Part shown: positions 28,849 to 39,609 of the stretch, piece after piece | Position numbering within the stretch: position 1 is the first letter of the stretch | Layout of the letters: each line of letters starts with the position of its first letter | Assembly: GCA_015060705.1 (NCBI GenBank) | Contig: SUXY01000005.1 | Span: 1-64,000 of the forward strand | Reading direction: 5' to 3' | DNA from: Bacteroides sp. | GTDB lineage: Bacteria > Bacteroidota > Bacteroidia > Bacteroidales > Bacteroidaceae | Length of the DNA stretch: 64,000 nt | The notes under the pieces: model-generated | What the model saw: only the letters and a program-made list of their open reading frames with translations | Told to the model about the DNA's origin: nothing | Databases searched by the model: none | Program-made: the position numbers and the translations under genes

Positions 28849-30036
28849 TTATGCTTCAATCAACTGATAGAACTTCTCAATTTCTTCTTGATTCCCTTTC
28901 TTCTCTTGTTGCTGATAAGCAATAATGGAATTATAGAGTTCCTTGTCTTTTAAAAGCCGTTCGATGGCATCCGCTACTGCTACCGGATCTTGTTTTACCA
29001 CCAATCCATTTTTCTCAGGAACCATTTGATTGTAAACCGCATCAAATTCAGTGGTTACTACCGGACGATTGAGAATGCGAGCTTCTGCAATGGAAAGACC
29101 GTATCCTTCGTGACGGGAAGTCTGTACATATAATGTACAATCCTTGATATATGGATATGGATTGGAGGTCGTTCCTAGCAAAATAAATGTATCTTGCAGA
29201 TGGTTCGCCTCAATGAATTGTTCCATTTCTTCCTTATACGGACCCCGACCGATGGCATACCACTTAAAAGCGATTCCTCTTTCTTTGAGGATTTTACAGG
29301 CTTCCAACGAAATATCATATCCTTTCTGCGGTTTGTTCAATCGGGCAATGGTTAATAAACAGGGAACCTGGTTGCTCATGCTTGTTTCTGTCGGTACCTT
29401 AGACAATTTATCGATGAATGTAGCATCAAGCATGTCCCAAATCACCAACATCTTCGATGCAAATTGAGGGTATACTTCTTGAAAGACAGTATAGGCAGAG
29501 TCTGAAACCGTCACGATGTGATCCATGTGGGCATAAAACTTCTCTTGGAATTCTTTATTGATTCCAGTCAAACGGTAGCTGACATTTACCCAACTCATTT
29601 TGATGGAAGCATTCACCTTCTCTGCTACATAAAAGGTTGGAAGACCTTGTGCATAGCCAATAGCCACATCGTATTTCTTTTCAGGAATAGGCAGACATGG
29701 AGCAATATGTGTCCAATAGAGTCTGGCTTTGTCAACATGGAAAGTCTGACCTTGACGAATTGCCATGGAGTACCCCCAACGAGCCTTTAACTTGGGAATA
29801 TCCAGCGTCAAAAACTGTTGGATTACATTTTTCTCAATGAACTGTGTATATTCAAATGGAGGAAGTAAACGTACTTCTTTGGGAAGGAACTGCTCGAATT
29901 CCCCGCCATATTTGAACAATTGCAGGTCTACTTCGAATCGGTTATAGTCCAATGTTGAGAGAAAAGAAATCAGGCTCTTTTCCGCTCCGGCACAAACCAA
30001 TGATTCGATGACAATCAATACTTTCTTCTTCTGCAT
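28849..30036 (-). CDS. Glycosyltransferase family 4
   Basis: CAGAEKSLISFLSTLD...LLTIARLNKPQKGYDISLEA...SRHEGYGLSIAEARILNRPVVTTEF. Confidence 0.94.
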   Translation of the reverse strand: MQKKKVLIVIESLVCAGAEKSLISFLSTLDYNRFEVDLQLFKYGGEFEQFLPKEVRLLPPFEYTQFIEKNVIQQFLTLDIPKLKARWGYSMAIRQGQTFHVDKARLYWTHIAPCLPIPEKKYDVAIGYAQGLPTFYVAEKVNASIKMSWVNVSYRLTGINKEFQEKFYAHMDHIVTVSDSAYTVFQEVYPQFASKMLVIWDMLDATFIDKLSKVPTETSMSNQVPCLLTIARLNKPQKGYDISLEACKILKERGIAFKWYAIGRGPYKEEMEQFIEANHLQDTFILLGTTSNPYPYIKDCTLYVQTSRHEGYGLSIAEARILNRPVVTTEFDAVYNQMVPEKNGLVVKQDPVAVADAIERLLKDKELYNSIIAYQQQEKKGNQEEIEKFYQLIEA

Positions 30037-30037
30037 C

Positions 30038-30463
30038 TTAATCCATTTTTTCTAATTTATCCCTTAAGATAGTCGATGAAGTTCCTTGTGTATAAGGGAA
30101 ATATTCAATTCGTACCCCAACCTTCTTGAATTTCTCTTCCAATTCATTGAATAAAGGGGAGCCTTTCCAGTCATCGCCGACAAACATTACATCAAAGGGA
30201 GTCTTTTCCCAGGCTGCATATTTGTCCCGATTGATTTGGGGTACTACTTCATCCACATAACGGATAGCTTCCACAATGGCTTTGCGTTCTTCAAACGAAA
30301 CGATTGGAGCTTTCTTTTTATAAGATGCGCATAGCTCGTCTGTACTGACTCCAACAATCAAATAATCACATTGTGCCTTAGCCTGGCGAAGGATATTCAG
30401 GTGGCCGATATGAAACATATCGAAGACTCCTGTGGTATAACCGATAATCTTTTTCTTTTCCAT
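30038..30463 (-). CDS. Glycerol-3-phosphate cytidylyltransferase-like (TagD family)
   Basis: GYTTGVFDMFHIGHLNILRQAKAQCDYLIVGVSTDEL; nucleotidyltransferase HxGH motif. Start at Met 30463. Confidence 0.88.
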   Translation of the reverse strand: MEKKKIIGYTTGVFDMFHIGHLNILRQAKAQCDYLIVGVSTDELCASYKKKAPIVSFEERKAIVEAIRYVDEVVPQINRDKYAAWEKTPFDVMFVGDDWKGSPLFNELEEKFKKVGVRIEYFPYTQGTSSTILRDKLEKMD

Positions 30464-30464
30464 A

Positions 30465-31586
30465 TTAAAGGGAGGATAGGTAGTTGAACACCTTTTCACA
30501 AGCTTGTCCGTTTTCGTAAGAACCGATGGTGTATAGAAAGGACGTTACTTGTTTTTGATAAGAATTGATTTGGAAACGTTCTATTTGGTGGCACAATTCT
30601 TCGTTGGTTAAGCTGATTGGAAAAGGAAGTTCCCGAATATTGAAATACAAGGAGCGATCCTTGGAGGTATAGGCTTCCAAGTCGGGTACATACAAGAAAC
30701 AGGGACGTAATGTCATGGCAAAATCGAATATCAAGCTGGAGTAATCCGAAATCACCATATCAGCAATGCATAATAATTCTTGTATGTCATCATAATCCGT
30801 AACATCCAACACTTGTTTTTCATCTTTCAATAATGATTGGGACAAGTTACGCAAATGCGGATGCAATCTAACCAGTACCACCCAATCCGTATTCTGTTGT
30901 TTTTGGAGTGAATGAATGAGTTGGGTATAATTCAAGTTGTAACATTCCATCGAATTCCCTTTGCGGAAAGTCGGTGCATACAGCACCACTTTTGTTTGTT
31001 CGGGAATTTGTAACCGTTCCTTGATTTTCTGTTTCAATGAAACGTTGGGATGGAACAATACATCGTTTCGGGGCGTTCCGGTAGGAAGAATCGGTCCATC
31101 GTACCAGAAACAACGTTGGAAGATGGAAGTACTGTAAGTACATCCCGAAAGCAAATAGTCAATTTGTAGGGAGTCCTTTTTAGCCATCTCTACATAATGA
31201 GGAGGAAGGCTGCTTTCCGCATCTTTCTCAATCATTTTAAGCCGTAACGAACTGTGCCAGGTCTGGATGTAAGTCTGTCCTTTCCTTTTATGGAACAGGC
31301 TGGTCATCCGGTAATTGGTGATGATTACCTGTGAGGTACACAATTCATAAAAATAGCGGAAAGAGAGGTAACGCACTTTCAGAATCCCTGAAATTGAATG
31401 TTTCTGAGGTTCCGTAAATGCCCAAACCACTTTCCAGTCTTTATGATGTTGGGTAATATACTCACTGAGGTATTTGGGGCTGCATCCATATTGACTGCCA
31501 TAATAACTCATGAACAACACTTTCTTTCGAGTGACGGGCAGTACACTTAAAATACGGATGAGGATTGTATATAGAAATTCTTTCAT
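30465..31586 (-). CDS. CDP-glycerol glycerophosphotransferase family (TagB/TagF-like)
   Basis: TYIQTWHSSLRLKMIEKDA...VVLYAPTFRKGNS...MVISDYSSLIFDFAMTLRPCFLYVPDLEAY. Confidence 0.92.
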   Translation of the reverse strand: MKEFLYTILIRILSVLPVTRKKVLFMSYYGSQYGCSPKYLSEYITQHHKDWKVVWAFTEPQKHSISGILKVRYLSFRYFYELCTSQVIITNYRMTSLFHKRKGQTYIQTWHSSLRLKMIEKDAESSLPPHYVEMAKKDSLQIDYLLSGCTYSTSIFQRCFWYDGPILPTGTPRNDVLFHPNVSLKQKIKERLQIPEQTKVVLYAPTFRKGNSMECYNLNYTQLIHSLQKQQNTDWVVLVRLHPHLRNLSQSLLKDEKQVLDVTDYDDIQELLCIADMVISDYSSLIFDFAMTLRPCFLYVPDLEAYTSKDRSLYFNIRELPFPISLTNEELCHQIERFQINSYQKQVTSFLYTIGSYENGQACEKVFNYLSSL

Positions 31587-32548
31587 GAACGTTCGATACG
31601 TTTTAAGGATTGACCGAATAATCGGCTATAAATCCGTTGTCCTAATTGATAACTCCAAGAATTCTGAATTTTGATGAGTAGGGATGGAGCATACAACGTT
31701 TGGATCCGTTCCCAATACTTCTGAAATTCTTGTCGTACCCAGTTATCCGGATTCGTTTGAGAAATCCGATAAAAAGAAGTGGCTATTTGCCAGAACTTCT
31801 TCTTCATCAAAGATGAATATTCCGGGTATTCTTTCTCGATAAACTTCAGCCTTTCTTCGTATCCCTTTATTAAATCCAGGTTACGGATAGAGAAATTCCC
31901 GGAAATACTATTTTCTCGTTGACGATAATAGTAGAGTGGAGTAGAAAGTACTCCGTATTGTTCTACCTCCTGAATAATGTGATGCTGCCAAAAGGAATCT
32001 TCAAAATAAGCCCCCTTTTTAAAAGGATATTTCTTGGCGATGGAAGTTAAGTATAATTTCCCCCATGCAAAGTTTTTGATATACTCATTTTTGATGAGTT
32101 CTTTCATGGCTTCCTTGCGAGTTAGCACAAAAGGTGCTTGTGTTTCCGGAATGTATCTGTTGTCTAATAGCAAATGGTCACGATAAGTATAGTAAAAATT
32201 CCCTTGTACAACTTCGCATTGATGTTCTTCCGCATAGTTGTATAGTTGTTCCAATGCATTCGGAGCCAACCAATCGTCGCTATCCAAATAGCAAATGTAT
32301 TTTCCCGTAGCTATAGCTGTTCCTGCATTCCTTGCATCCGATAAACCCCCATTTTCTTTGTTGATAATGATGGTAGTCGGGTATTTCTCTTTATACTCTT
32401 TGCAGATATCTAAAGAATGATCCGTAGAACCATCATTGACTAAAATAACTTCCATGGACGGAGTTACTTGTAGGTATAAACTTTCTAAGCATAGGGCTAG
32501 GTAGTTTTCTACGTTGTAGATGGGGACTATGATGGAGATGGATTTCAT
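31583..32548 (-). CDS. Glycosyltransferase family 2
   Basis: ISIIVPIYNVENYLALCLESL...VNDGSTDHS...YLDSDDWL. Confidence 0.95.
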   Translation of the reverse strand: MKSISIIVPIYNVENYLALCLESLYLQVTPSMEVILVNDGSTDHSLDICKEYKEKYPTTIIINKENGGLSDARNAGTAIATGKYICYLDSDDWLAPNALEQLYNYAEEHQCEVVQGNFYYTYRDHLLLDNRYIPETQAPFVLTRKEAMKELIKNEYIKNFAWGKLYLTSIAKKYPFKKGAYFEDSFWQHHIIQEVEQYGVLSTPLYYYRQRENSISGNFSIRNLDLIKGYEERLKFIEKEYPEYSSLMKKKFWQIATSFYRISQTNPDNWVRQEFQKYWERIQTLYAPSLLIKIQNSWSYQLGQRIYSRLFGQSLKRIERS

Positions 32549-33720
32549 TATTCTATAGTCATCAATGATAATAATTTATCGATATCTGTTTGTGTATTGC
32601 AATTTGTAGGGGTAATGGTAGGCATATCTAAAGCCGAGATAATTCCATCTGTTATATCAGAGGCTGACATATCTGTAACAATTCCATTTCTTCTAGATGA
32701 AAGTTGTTCTTTCGCCCCAGTAAAGTTGGTTGCAACAATCGGATTATTGAAACATAAGGCTTCTGCAAGTGTTATACAAAACCCTTCATGTCTGGATGGT
32801 TGCATATATATGTTGCAATCCTTCATGAAACCATATGGATTGGTTTGTGTACCTAGAAAGACTACTTTATCAGAAATACCTAATTGTTTTGCTAATGCTT
32901 TACATTCTTCTTTTAATTTACCATCTCCAATAAAATACCACTTTACATCGAAGCCTTTCTCTATTATATTTTTTAAAGCCTGAATAGCTATGTTTTGACC
33001 TTTTTCTGCAGATAAACGACCAACAGTTAGAATTCGTTTTCCTTGAAAATTATCGTCAAAGGTAGGTCCTATTTCTGCTAATTCTTTGATTTGTTGTGGA
33101 TTGACAATATTGTAAAAGACTTCCGTTTTTTCTTTTAGTTTAGGGAATAAATTGTCAAATTTTTGTTTGGCTGTTTCAGAAACAATAAATATTTTACGAT
33201 ATTTTTTGTACAATTGATTGGTCATTCCTTTGTCTATCCCAAATTTAGTGACATCAAAATGTATCCATCCACATTTGATTGGGGCTTTAATCTTTTCGCA
33301 AATGTAATAATCGATGGCTTGTGATGGTCCTGCAAAAGCAATGGCAATATCAAACTTTTCGTGAAATATAGACTCATTTTTTAATAGCCACTTGTAAAAA
33401 TAATATCGGTTGTTGATTATTTTGCAATAGAAATATAGAATAAAAAGAATAGTTCCCTCAAGAATATTACCTTTTTTGAAGAAGTTTTTTATAGATAATA
33501 ACGGGGGATCGTTTATTAATCTCCAATATTTATCATAACAATCTATTTTATGGATTTGTATATATGATGGCAGTAATTTTAATAGTTTTCCTTTTTTGTG
33601 TATTAATCCAAGATGAATTTCGTATTTGCTTTGAGGTATAGTTGTAAGTAAACCTAAAAATGATTTCTCTACGCCACCAATATCCATGGATAATAAAAGG
33701 AAAAATATTTTTTTTTTCAT
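32548..33720 (-). CDS. Glycosyltransferase family 4
   Basis: ILTVGRLSAEKGQNIAIQAL...SRHEGFCITLAEALCFNNPIVATNF. Confidence 0.94.
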   Translation of the reverse strand: MKKKIFFLLLSMDIGGVEKSFLGLLTTIPQSKYEIHLGLIHKKGKLLKLLPSYIQIHKIDCYDKYWRLINDPPLLSIKNFFKKGNILEGTILFILYFYCKIINNRYYFYKWLLKNESIFHEKFDIAIAFAGPSQAIDYYICEKIKAPIKCGWIHFDVTKFGIDKGMTNQLYKKYRKIFIVSETAKQKFDNLFPKLKEKTEVFYNIVNPQQIKELAEIGPTFDDNFQGKRILTVGRLSAEKGQNIAIQALKNIIEKGFDVKWYFIGDGKLKEECKALAKQLGISDKVVFLGTQTNPYGFMKDCNIYMQPSRHEGFCITLAEALCFNNPIVATNFTGAKEQLSSRRNGIVTDMSASDITDGIISALDMPTITPTNCNTQTDIDKLLSLMTIE

Positions 33721-34532
33721 TTCTTTGCCAATAAATAATGAATAGGGTATATGAATACTCTTGTTAAATTTCTAACAAATCGATTGGAGTTTATAATATT
33801 TCTAATCATAATGGCTAAATCGACATCACGTAATGCTATAATGTCATCATAATCCTCTTTAACACCACGAGGAAGAATACGATCCACCATACCACTATAT
33901 TCGTTGTATTTTGTTGTAAAACTTACGCCTGTATTATCGAATTTAGCAACATAACTATCGTATTTTGCAAAAGAATAAGAATTGTATAAAAGAAGCATAA
34001 ATAGTTCTGTATCTGAAACAATTTTGTTATTTTCATTATACATGAATTTTTCAAAGCATCTTTTTTTTATAAAAGTTGCTTGATGGTTTAGACCATGTCC
34101 CCAAAAGTATGATAATTTTAATTTTTCAGGATTATGCCATTTTGAAACTTCGTTTCCACTAGAATCGACAACAATTGCATTCCCATAGATTACATCTTCA
34201 GTGTTTATACGTTGATTGAATTTCTCCAGTGTATATTTATCATATAAACAGTCTCCTGAATTAAGAAATAAAAAATATTCACCTTTAGCAACTTTTATGC
34301 CTTTATTCATTGCATTATATATGCCTTTATCAGGTTCACTGACCCAATAAGTGATATATCGTGAATAATGTTCTATCAATTCTTTACTGCCATCAATTGA
34401 TCCTCCATCTATAATAATCCACTCAAAGTCTTTAACTGTTTGAGAAATAACACTATCGATGGTTTTTTGTAGACCAGTTTTGTTGTTGTAGTTTATTGTG
34501 ATAATAGAGAGTTTCATACTAAATTGTTTCAA
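33717..34532 (-). CDS. Glycosyltransferase family 2
   Basis: LSIITINYNNKTGLQKTIDSV...IIDGGSIDGSKELI...FLNSGDCLYD. Confidence 0.95.
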   Translation of the reverse strand: MKQFSMKLSIITINYNNKTGLQKTIDSVISQTVKDFEWIIIDGGSIDGSKELIEHYSRYITYWVSEPDKGIYNAMNKGIKVAKGEYFLFLNSGDCLYDKYTLEKFNQRINTEDVIYGNAIVVDSSGNEVSKWHNPEKLKLSYFWGHGLNHQATFIKKRCFEKFMYNENNKIVSDTELFMLLLYNSYSFAKYDSYVAKFDNTGVSFTTKYNEYSGMVDRILPRGVKEDYDDIIALRDVDLAIMIRNIINSNRFVRNLTRVFIYPIHYLLAKK

Positions 34533-35787
34533 GACCGATAAATCCTTCTTCTTTTACGTTAAGTGCACGACCAAAATTTTCTTGAAATCCATCTATGTGG
34601 ATTTCAGCACAGTGAGGAGCTTTCATATACCATTCTACCATAGGGTGGTGGAGATATAAATCAATGATGTAATCACCATTACTGAGTATTTTAGGTAGTT
34701 GTATATTGTATTCTAATTCAAAAGTACCGGATTTGATGTTTTTCATTTTACCTTTGTAATGTCCTTCTGCTAATGATGCCATGGGTACTTCATCTTTATT
34801 TTTGAATGTTAATATGGTATCAACTAATATATCTTCTTGGGTATATCCTTTAATTATTACATTTAGAATTTGTTGATTTGAAGTTATAGTAGAAAAAGAT
34901 TTCGTTGTATGGTTAATTTCTATGTCATCAATCGATAGGGTATGCTTTGTCCAATCTATTCTATCTTTTATGTATTCACTTTCTTTTAAGCTTTCTTTGT
35001 TAAGGTAGTGATTGATGGTCTCGTATGTAGAACCTTTATATATGATATGTCCATTTTCTAATAGTATACCTTTAGTACATAGGCTTCTTACTGCTGGCAT
35101 GTTATGACTCACAAACAAAACCGTTCTTCCTTCTCCTTTGGATACATCCTGCATCTTTCCAATGGCTTTCTTTTGAAACTCGGCATCACCCACCGCTAAA
35201 ACTTCATCTACTACTAAAATTTCCGGCTCTAAAAAAGCTGCAACAGCAAATCCGAGGCGTACGGTCATTCCGCTAGAGTAACGTTTTACAGGTGTGTCTA
35301 GATAACGTTCTACTCCGGCAAAATCTACAATTTCATCAAGTTTTCTATTAATTTCATGACGAGTCATTCCCATAATGGATCCGTTCATGTATATATTTTC
35401 ACGACCAGTGAGTTCTGGATGAAATCCTGTACCGACTTCCAATAAGGATGCGATACGTCCTTTGGCACGAATGGCTCCGGTTGTGGGGGAGGTTACTCGA
35501 GAGAGGAGTTTCAATAAGGTGGATTTTCCTGCTCCATTCTTTCCAATGATTCCAACCACATCACCTTGTTTTACATCGAAGGTAATGTCTTTTAATGCCC
35601 ACACGTAATCGGAAGATCCTTTTTTGCTGCGGTCATTGGTTTCACCGATTTTTAGATAGGGGTCTTCTTGACGAAGGATGGTGGTTTTCCACCAACGGTT
35701 GAGGTCGTGAACCAAACTTCCAGTTCCAACCAATCCTAATTTATAGAGTTTTCCGACATTGTCGAATTGAATTGCTATATCGCTCAT
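34519..35787 (-). CDS. wzt: Polysaccharide ABC transporter ATP-binding protein with C-terminal substrate domain (Wzt)
   Basis: VVGIIGKNGAGKSTLLKLLSRVTSPTTG...YSSGMTVRLGFAVAAFLEPEILVVDEVLAVGD; about 170-aa C-terminal extension. Confidence 0.92.
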   Translation of the reverse strand: MSDIAIQFDNVGKLYKLGLVGTGSLVHDLNRWWKTTILRQEDPYLKIGETNDRSKKGSSDYVWALKDITFDVKQGDVVGIIGKNGAGKSTLLKLLSRVTSPTTGAIRAKGRIASLLEVGTGFHPELTGRENIYMNGSIMGMTRHEINRKLDEIVDFAGVERYLDTPVKRYSSGMTVRLGFAVAAFLEPEILVVDEVLAVGDAEFQKKAIGKMQDVSKGEGRTVLFVSHNMPAVRSLCTKGILLENGHIIYKGSTYETINHYLNKESLKESEYIKDRIDWTKHTLSIDDIEINHTTKSFSTITSNQQILNVIIKGYTQEDILVDTILTFKNKDEVPMASLAEGHYKGKMKNIKSGTFELEYNIQLPKILSNGDYIIDLYLHHPMVEWYMKAPHCAEIHIDGFQENFGRALNVKEEGFIGLETI

Positions 35788-35808
35788 GATGTTTAAGTCA
35801 AAGTTAAG

Positions 35809-36651
35809 TTATACGGTATCCATAAAATTCCGTTCTGTGCGGCTGAAGATAACCACAGCGAAGAACAAAGTTACAAGCATGAAAATGGTGCTATAAAGTA
35901 ATCCGCCCCAATCCAAGGAGCCACAGCCCATGCAGCTGTATTTGAAGGCTTCGAAGATGGGAGTAAGGGGATTCATCGCAATGATGTGCTTGTATTGTTC
36001 CGGAGCAGCACTCAAGGGGTAAATCACTGGGGTAGCATACATGAAGAGTTGTAAGCCGAAAGTGACTAATTGGGTGAGGTCTCGGTATTTGGTTGTCATG
36101 GCGGAGATAATCAAGCCCCAGGACATGGCGTGGAAGGCGATTAGGAAAATCAGGAACGGGAATAGCAGCAAGGTCCAGTTGATGGAAAGGTTAGCGCCGA
36201 TGCAATAGTAATAGATATACATGGCGATAAATAACAACAGCTGGATGCCGAACTTGATGAGATTGGAGGTGATGCCTGCCAAGGGAACGACTAATCTAGG
36301 AAAATAGACTTTTCCGAATACACTGGCATTAGCGGTAAAAACATTGCTTGATACTCCAAATGCAGCACTAAAATAGCCCCAAAGCATAATCCCGGACATG
36401 TAGAAGAGGGGCTGGGGAGCTCCGTCTGTGGAAATACCTGCCAAGCCGCCGAACACGAACATGTACATCACGGTGGTGAAGACGGGTTGGATGAGGAACC
36501 ACAACGGTCCGAGGATGGTTTGCTTATAGACGGTTACAATGTCGCGCTTCACGTACATCCGATAGAGGTCGCGATAGCGCCAAATGCCTTTGAGGTCAAT
36601 GTCCAAGAGTCGTTTCTTAGGCTTTATTTCAATGGTCCAATTTTCTTTCAT
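35809..36651 (-). CDS. wzm: Polysaccharide ABC transporter permease (Wzm)
   Basis: RDLYRMYVKRDIVTVYKQTILGPLWFLIQPVFTTVMYMFVFGGLAGI; 6-TM ABC-2 permease. Confidence 0.92.
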   Translation of the reverse strand: MKENWTIEIKPKKRLLDIDLKGIWRYRDLYRMYVKRDIVTVYKQTILGPLWFLIQPVFTTVMYMFVFGGLAGISTDGAPQPLFYMSGIMLWGYFSAAFGVSSNVFTANASVFGKVYFPRLVVPLAGITSNLIKFGIQLLLFIAMYIYYYCIGANLSINWTLLLFPFLIFLIAFHAMSWGLIISAMTTKYRDLTQLVTFGLQLFMYATPVIYPLSAAPEQYKHIIAMNPLTPIFEAFKYSCMGCGSLDWGGLLYSTIFMLVTLFFAVVIFSRTERNFMDTV

Positions 36652-36732
36652 GTCAGTAGTATTGTATAGCTAAATAGCTGTTTGGGTATTTTTTATATAA
36701 TTCTTTCTAAATTAAAAAATTAGGAGGTCATA

Positions 36733-38340
36733 TTATTCATAAATGATGTCTTTTACTCTATGATCAATCATTTTATTTTTCCCTATTAACAGATAAGGAG
36801 TTCCATTAATATTTATTACTGCAAATTTATCTGTTTTGACTTCTGTCAATGTATATCTGCCTAAATTGTGTGCGAAAGGACGAATATAAAATGGTAATGA
36901 TGCAAAATCAGTTTCTTTAAGTTGATAAACCACTTTGCTTATTTTCTGATAATCAGATAGTCTTTTGGCATAAAATGGTAAGGTTGGGGTGGTACTAAAT
37001 GTATCAAACTTGTCCGATGAAATGTTTTCTATAAATTCCTCAGGTAAGAATATCAAGGAATCTTTGTGATAGGTGGTTGCAATGTCTTGGTTTTCCCATG
37101 AGGATGGAGAATATGCAAAAAAATATTCGCTATTTGAACTTACAAGAGGTGTTCGAATCCAATTCTCTATTATGCCATAATGGGAATCTTTTGTTGTAAT
37201 GATGCAAGTCGAAGGTTCCTTTATCTGTTGTAAGATTCTTTGGTATTCTTTATAATTGAGTACTGAGCAATATACTATTCCTCCATATAGGAGGCATAGT
37301 ATCATTGATACAATTGTGTAAATATTTTTTTTACAGTTGTAATTGGCCAACATTTTTATGATCAAAAGGAACGAGAATAATTCCGTCCCGAAAGCTGTTC
37401 TGGATGAATGAAAGCCGGAGAGAAATACAATCCCCATCGAAAAGAAAATACCTCCGCATATCAATAAATTATCTTTAAGGAAATAGAGGATTTTTTGTTT
37501 ACCTTCTTTATAAGCCATCCAAATCAATCCGGCAATGGCAATGTATATCAGTTTTAATTTACTGAGTAATACGAATCCGGAAAGGATTTTGTTTACAATC
37601 CCTAAAAGGGTAAGACCACTTCCAGATGCTCTACCAAATGTCGCAGGTGAGAAAGCACATAAAAATGCACCGATAATAAATCCAATGGCAAAAGGAAATG
37701 CTGCACTCTTTGTTATTTCCCTATTCTGGTAACAATAAACAATCAGGCTTAATGCTAACGGAAATACAGTCCCTTCGTGCGTCCATCCTAAAGGTATACT
37801 TCCAAGTACAAGCAGATATGAACTTGATGTGATTTCCTTCTTTTGAAGATTCTTGAATATATATAGATAGATAATAGTAAATAATCCGGTCCATAAATAA
37901 CCAATGCTGCCTGTCATCCATAAACATGTGTCATTAAATGCAGGAAAACATAGTAAAACAAGGAGGGTGGTGAGCAGAATTAATGGTTTGTTTAGTCTAT
38001 TTATTGTGTATTTTACGCTTAAGGCAATAAAACTGGTAAATATGATGGCATTTACAAAATTAAATAGATTTTTCCCTATGATCCCGGTGAAAAGTTGTAC
38101 AAAAGAATGTATAATAACTCGACCATTGAACGTGAAATAATGGTCTAATTGAGATACATATATATCTTTTAAAGTTAAAATAGGATGATCTTTATCTGCT
38201 ATTCCATTTATGAAAGTATATTTATATAGATAATCATCCAAATATTCAGGAGTTAAAATATTAAGAATAAGAAATGCAATTCCTACTATTAATAATATAT
38301 AATAACAAGATTTATTCTCCTTTATATTCTTTAACCACAT
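36733..38340 (-). CDS. Polytopic membrane protein, GtrC/DUF6056-like glycosyltransferase candidate
   Basis: About 10 TM segments; EYLDDYLYKYTFINGI near TM1; adjacent to GtrA/GtrB-like genes. Start reassigned to Met 38340. Confidence 0.6.
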   Translation of the reverse strand: MWLKNIKENKSCYYILLIVGIAFLILNILTPEYLDDYLYKYTFINGIADKDHPILTLKDIYVSQLDHYFTFNGRVIIHSFVQLFTGIIGKNLFNFVNAIIFTSFIALSVKYTINRLNKPLILLTTLLVLLCFPAFNDTCLWMTGSIGYLWTGLFTIIYLYIFKNLQKKEITSSSYLLVLGSIPLGWTHEGTVFPLALSLIVYCYQNREITKSAAFPFAIGFIIGAFLCAFSPATFGRASGSGLTLLGIVNKILSGFVLLSKLKLIYIAIAGLIWMAYKEGKQKILYFLKDNLLICGGIFFSMGIVFLSGFHSSRTAFGTELFSFLLIIKMLANYNCKKNIYTIVSMILCLLYGGIVYCSVLNYKEYQRILQQIKEPSTCIITTKDSHYGIIENWIRTPLVSSNSEYFFAYSPSSWENQDIATTYHKDSLIFLPEEFIENISSDKFDTFSTTPTLPFYAKRLSDYQKISKVVYQLKETDFASLPFYIRPFAHNLGRYTLTEVKTDKFAVININGTPYLLIGKNKMIDHRVKDIIYE

Positions 38341-39241
38341 AAACCGGTCTGTTTTTTGTTTCATGAAAAATACGTCCAAGGTATTCGCCGATAATCCCTA
38401 AAGACAATAATTGTACACCACCCAAGAATAGAATAACCACCATCAATGTTGGAAAACCTTGGACATCTTCTCCCCAAATGATGGTTTTGGTAATAATCAC
38501 ACACATGTAGATAAAGGCAATGATGGATACAATTATTCCCATCATGGTAGAGAGGCGGAGCGGAGCAATGGTGAAGGAGGTAATGCCTTCAATTGCTAAG
38601 TTGAAAAGGCTGAGGTAATTCCAGGAAGTTTCTCCAGCCACTCGGTCTCCTTGCTCGAATTCGATTTCTTTCTTGTTAAAACCAATCCAACAGAACATGC
38701 CTTTGGTGTAGCGTTCGCTCTCACGGAGTTGTTTCAAGGTGTCGATGCATTTCCGATCCAATAAACGGAAATCACCTACATTTTGTAATATTTCTACTCG
38801 GGTTGTTTTTTGTAGTAGTTTGTAGTATAATAATGACAGATTCTTACGGAGCCAACTTTCTTTACCCCTTGTGGTTCGTTTGGCATAAACATCGTCGTAA
38901 CCGGCTTCCCAATGTTGTAGCATTTCGGGAATCAAGTGGGGCGGGTGTTGCAAGTCAGCATCCATAATCACCATGCAGTCTCCAGTAGCGTAATCGAAAC
39001 CAGCTAGCATCGCTGCTTCTTTGCCGAAATTACGGGATAAGTCCACATAAGCGATGCGATTATCCTTTTGACTCAATTGTTTGATCAATTGGATAGTATT
39101 GTCCTTGCTACCATCGTTTACAAAGAGTATTTCCCAATCGTACTCCGCATGGTTGTTTGTCAGGGCAGCCAGTTGCTCGTAGAGTAGGGGAAGGGATTGT
39201 TCTTCGTTGTAGCAGGGAATGAGAATGGTTACTTTTTTCAT
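38312..39241 (-). CDS. Polyprenyl-phosphate glycosyltransferase, DPM1/GtrB-like
   Basis: VTILIPCYNEEQSLPLLYEQL...VNDGSKDNT...DADLQHPPHLIPEML plus 2 C-terminal TMs. Confidence 0.93.
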   Translation of the reverse strand: MKKVTILIPCYNEEQSLPLLYEQLAALTNNHAEYDWEILFVNDGSKDNTIQLIKQLSQKDNRIAYVDLSRNFGKEAAMLAGFDYATGDCMVIMDADLQHPPHLIPEMLQHWEAGYDDVYAKRTTRGKESWLRKNLSLLYYKLLQKTTRVEILQNVGDFRLLDRKCIDTLKQLRESERYTKGMFCWIGFNKKEIEFEQGDRVAGETSWNYLSLFNLAIEGITSFTIAPLRLSTMMGIIVSIIAFIYMCVIITKTIIWGEDVQGFPTLMVVILFLGGVQLLSLGIIGEYLGRIFHETKNRPVYVVKEYKGE

Positions 39242-39609
39242 GCGTGCTTAAATACGAATCTGACTAATAGAAAATTGATGGGGATGGCAATGGCGAACAC
39301 GAATAGGGGTGCCAGACCTTTGTTGATTCCCATGTATATGAATAGGTTCAGTAAACCAAGTTGTATCAAGTAGTTGCATAAATGGGAGAGTCCAAATCCG
39401 ATTCCTTTTTTGACGGTTGCTTTTTTCTTGAAGGTGAAATGAGCGGTCAGAAAGAAATTGCAGATGAAACTGATCCCGTATCCGAGGGTATAGGCGATGT
39501 TGTGGTGGATGTAGCTTTGTAGTACCCCATAGATTCCATAATGGATAGCTGTTGCCAGGATACCGACTATCCCAAATCGGATAATTTCGTCAAACGTTTG
39601 TTTTTCCAT
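39238..39609 (-). CDS. GtrA family protein
   Basis: 4-TM; FGIVGILATAIHYGIYGVLQ...GYGISFICNFFLTAHFTFK. Confidence 0.92.
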   Translation of the reverse strand: MEKQTFDEIIRFGIVGILATAIHYGIYGVLQSYIHHNIAYTLGYGISFICNFFLTAHFTFKKKATVKKGIGFGLSHLCNYLIQLGLLNLFIYMGINKGLAPLFVFAIAIPINFLLVRFVFKHA

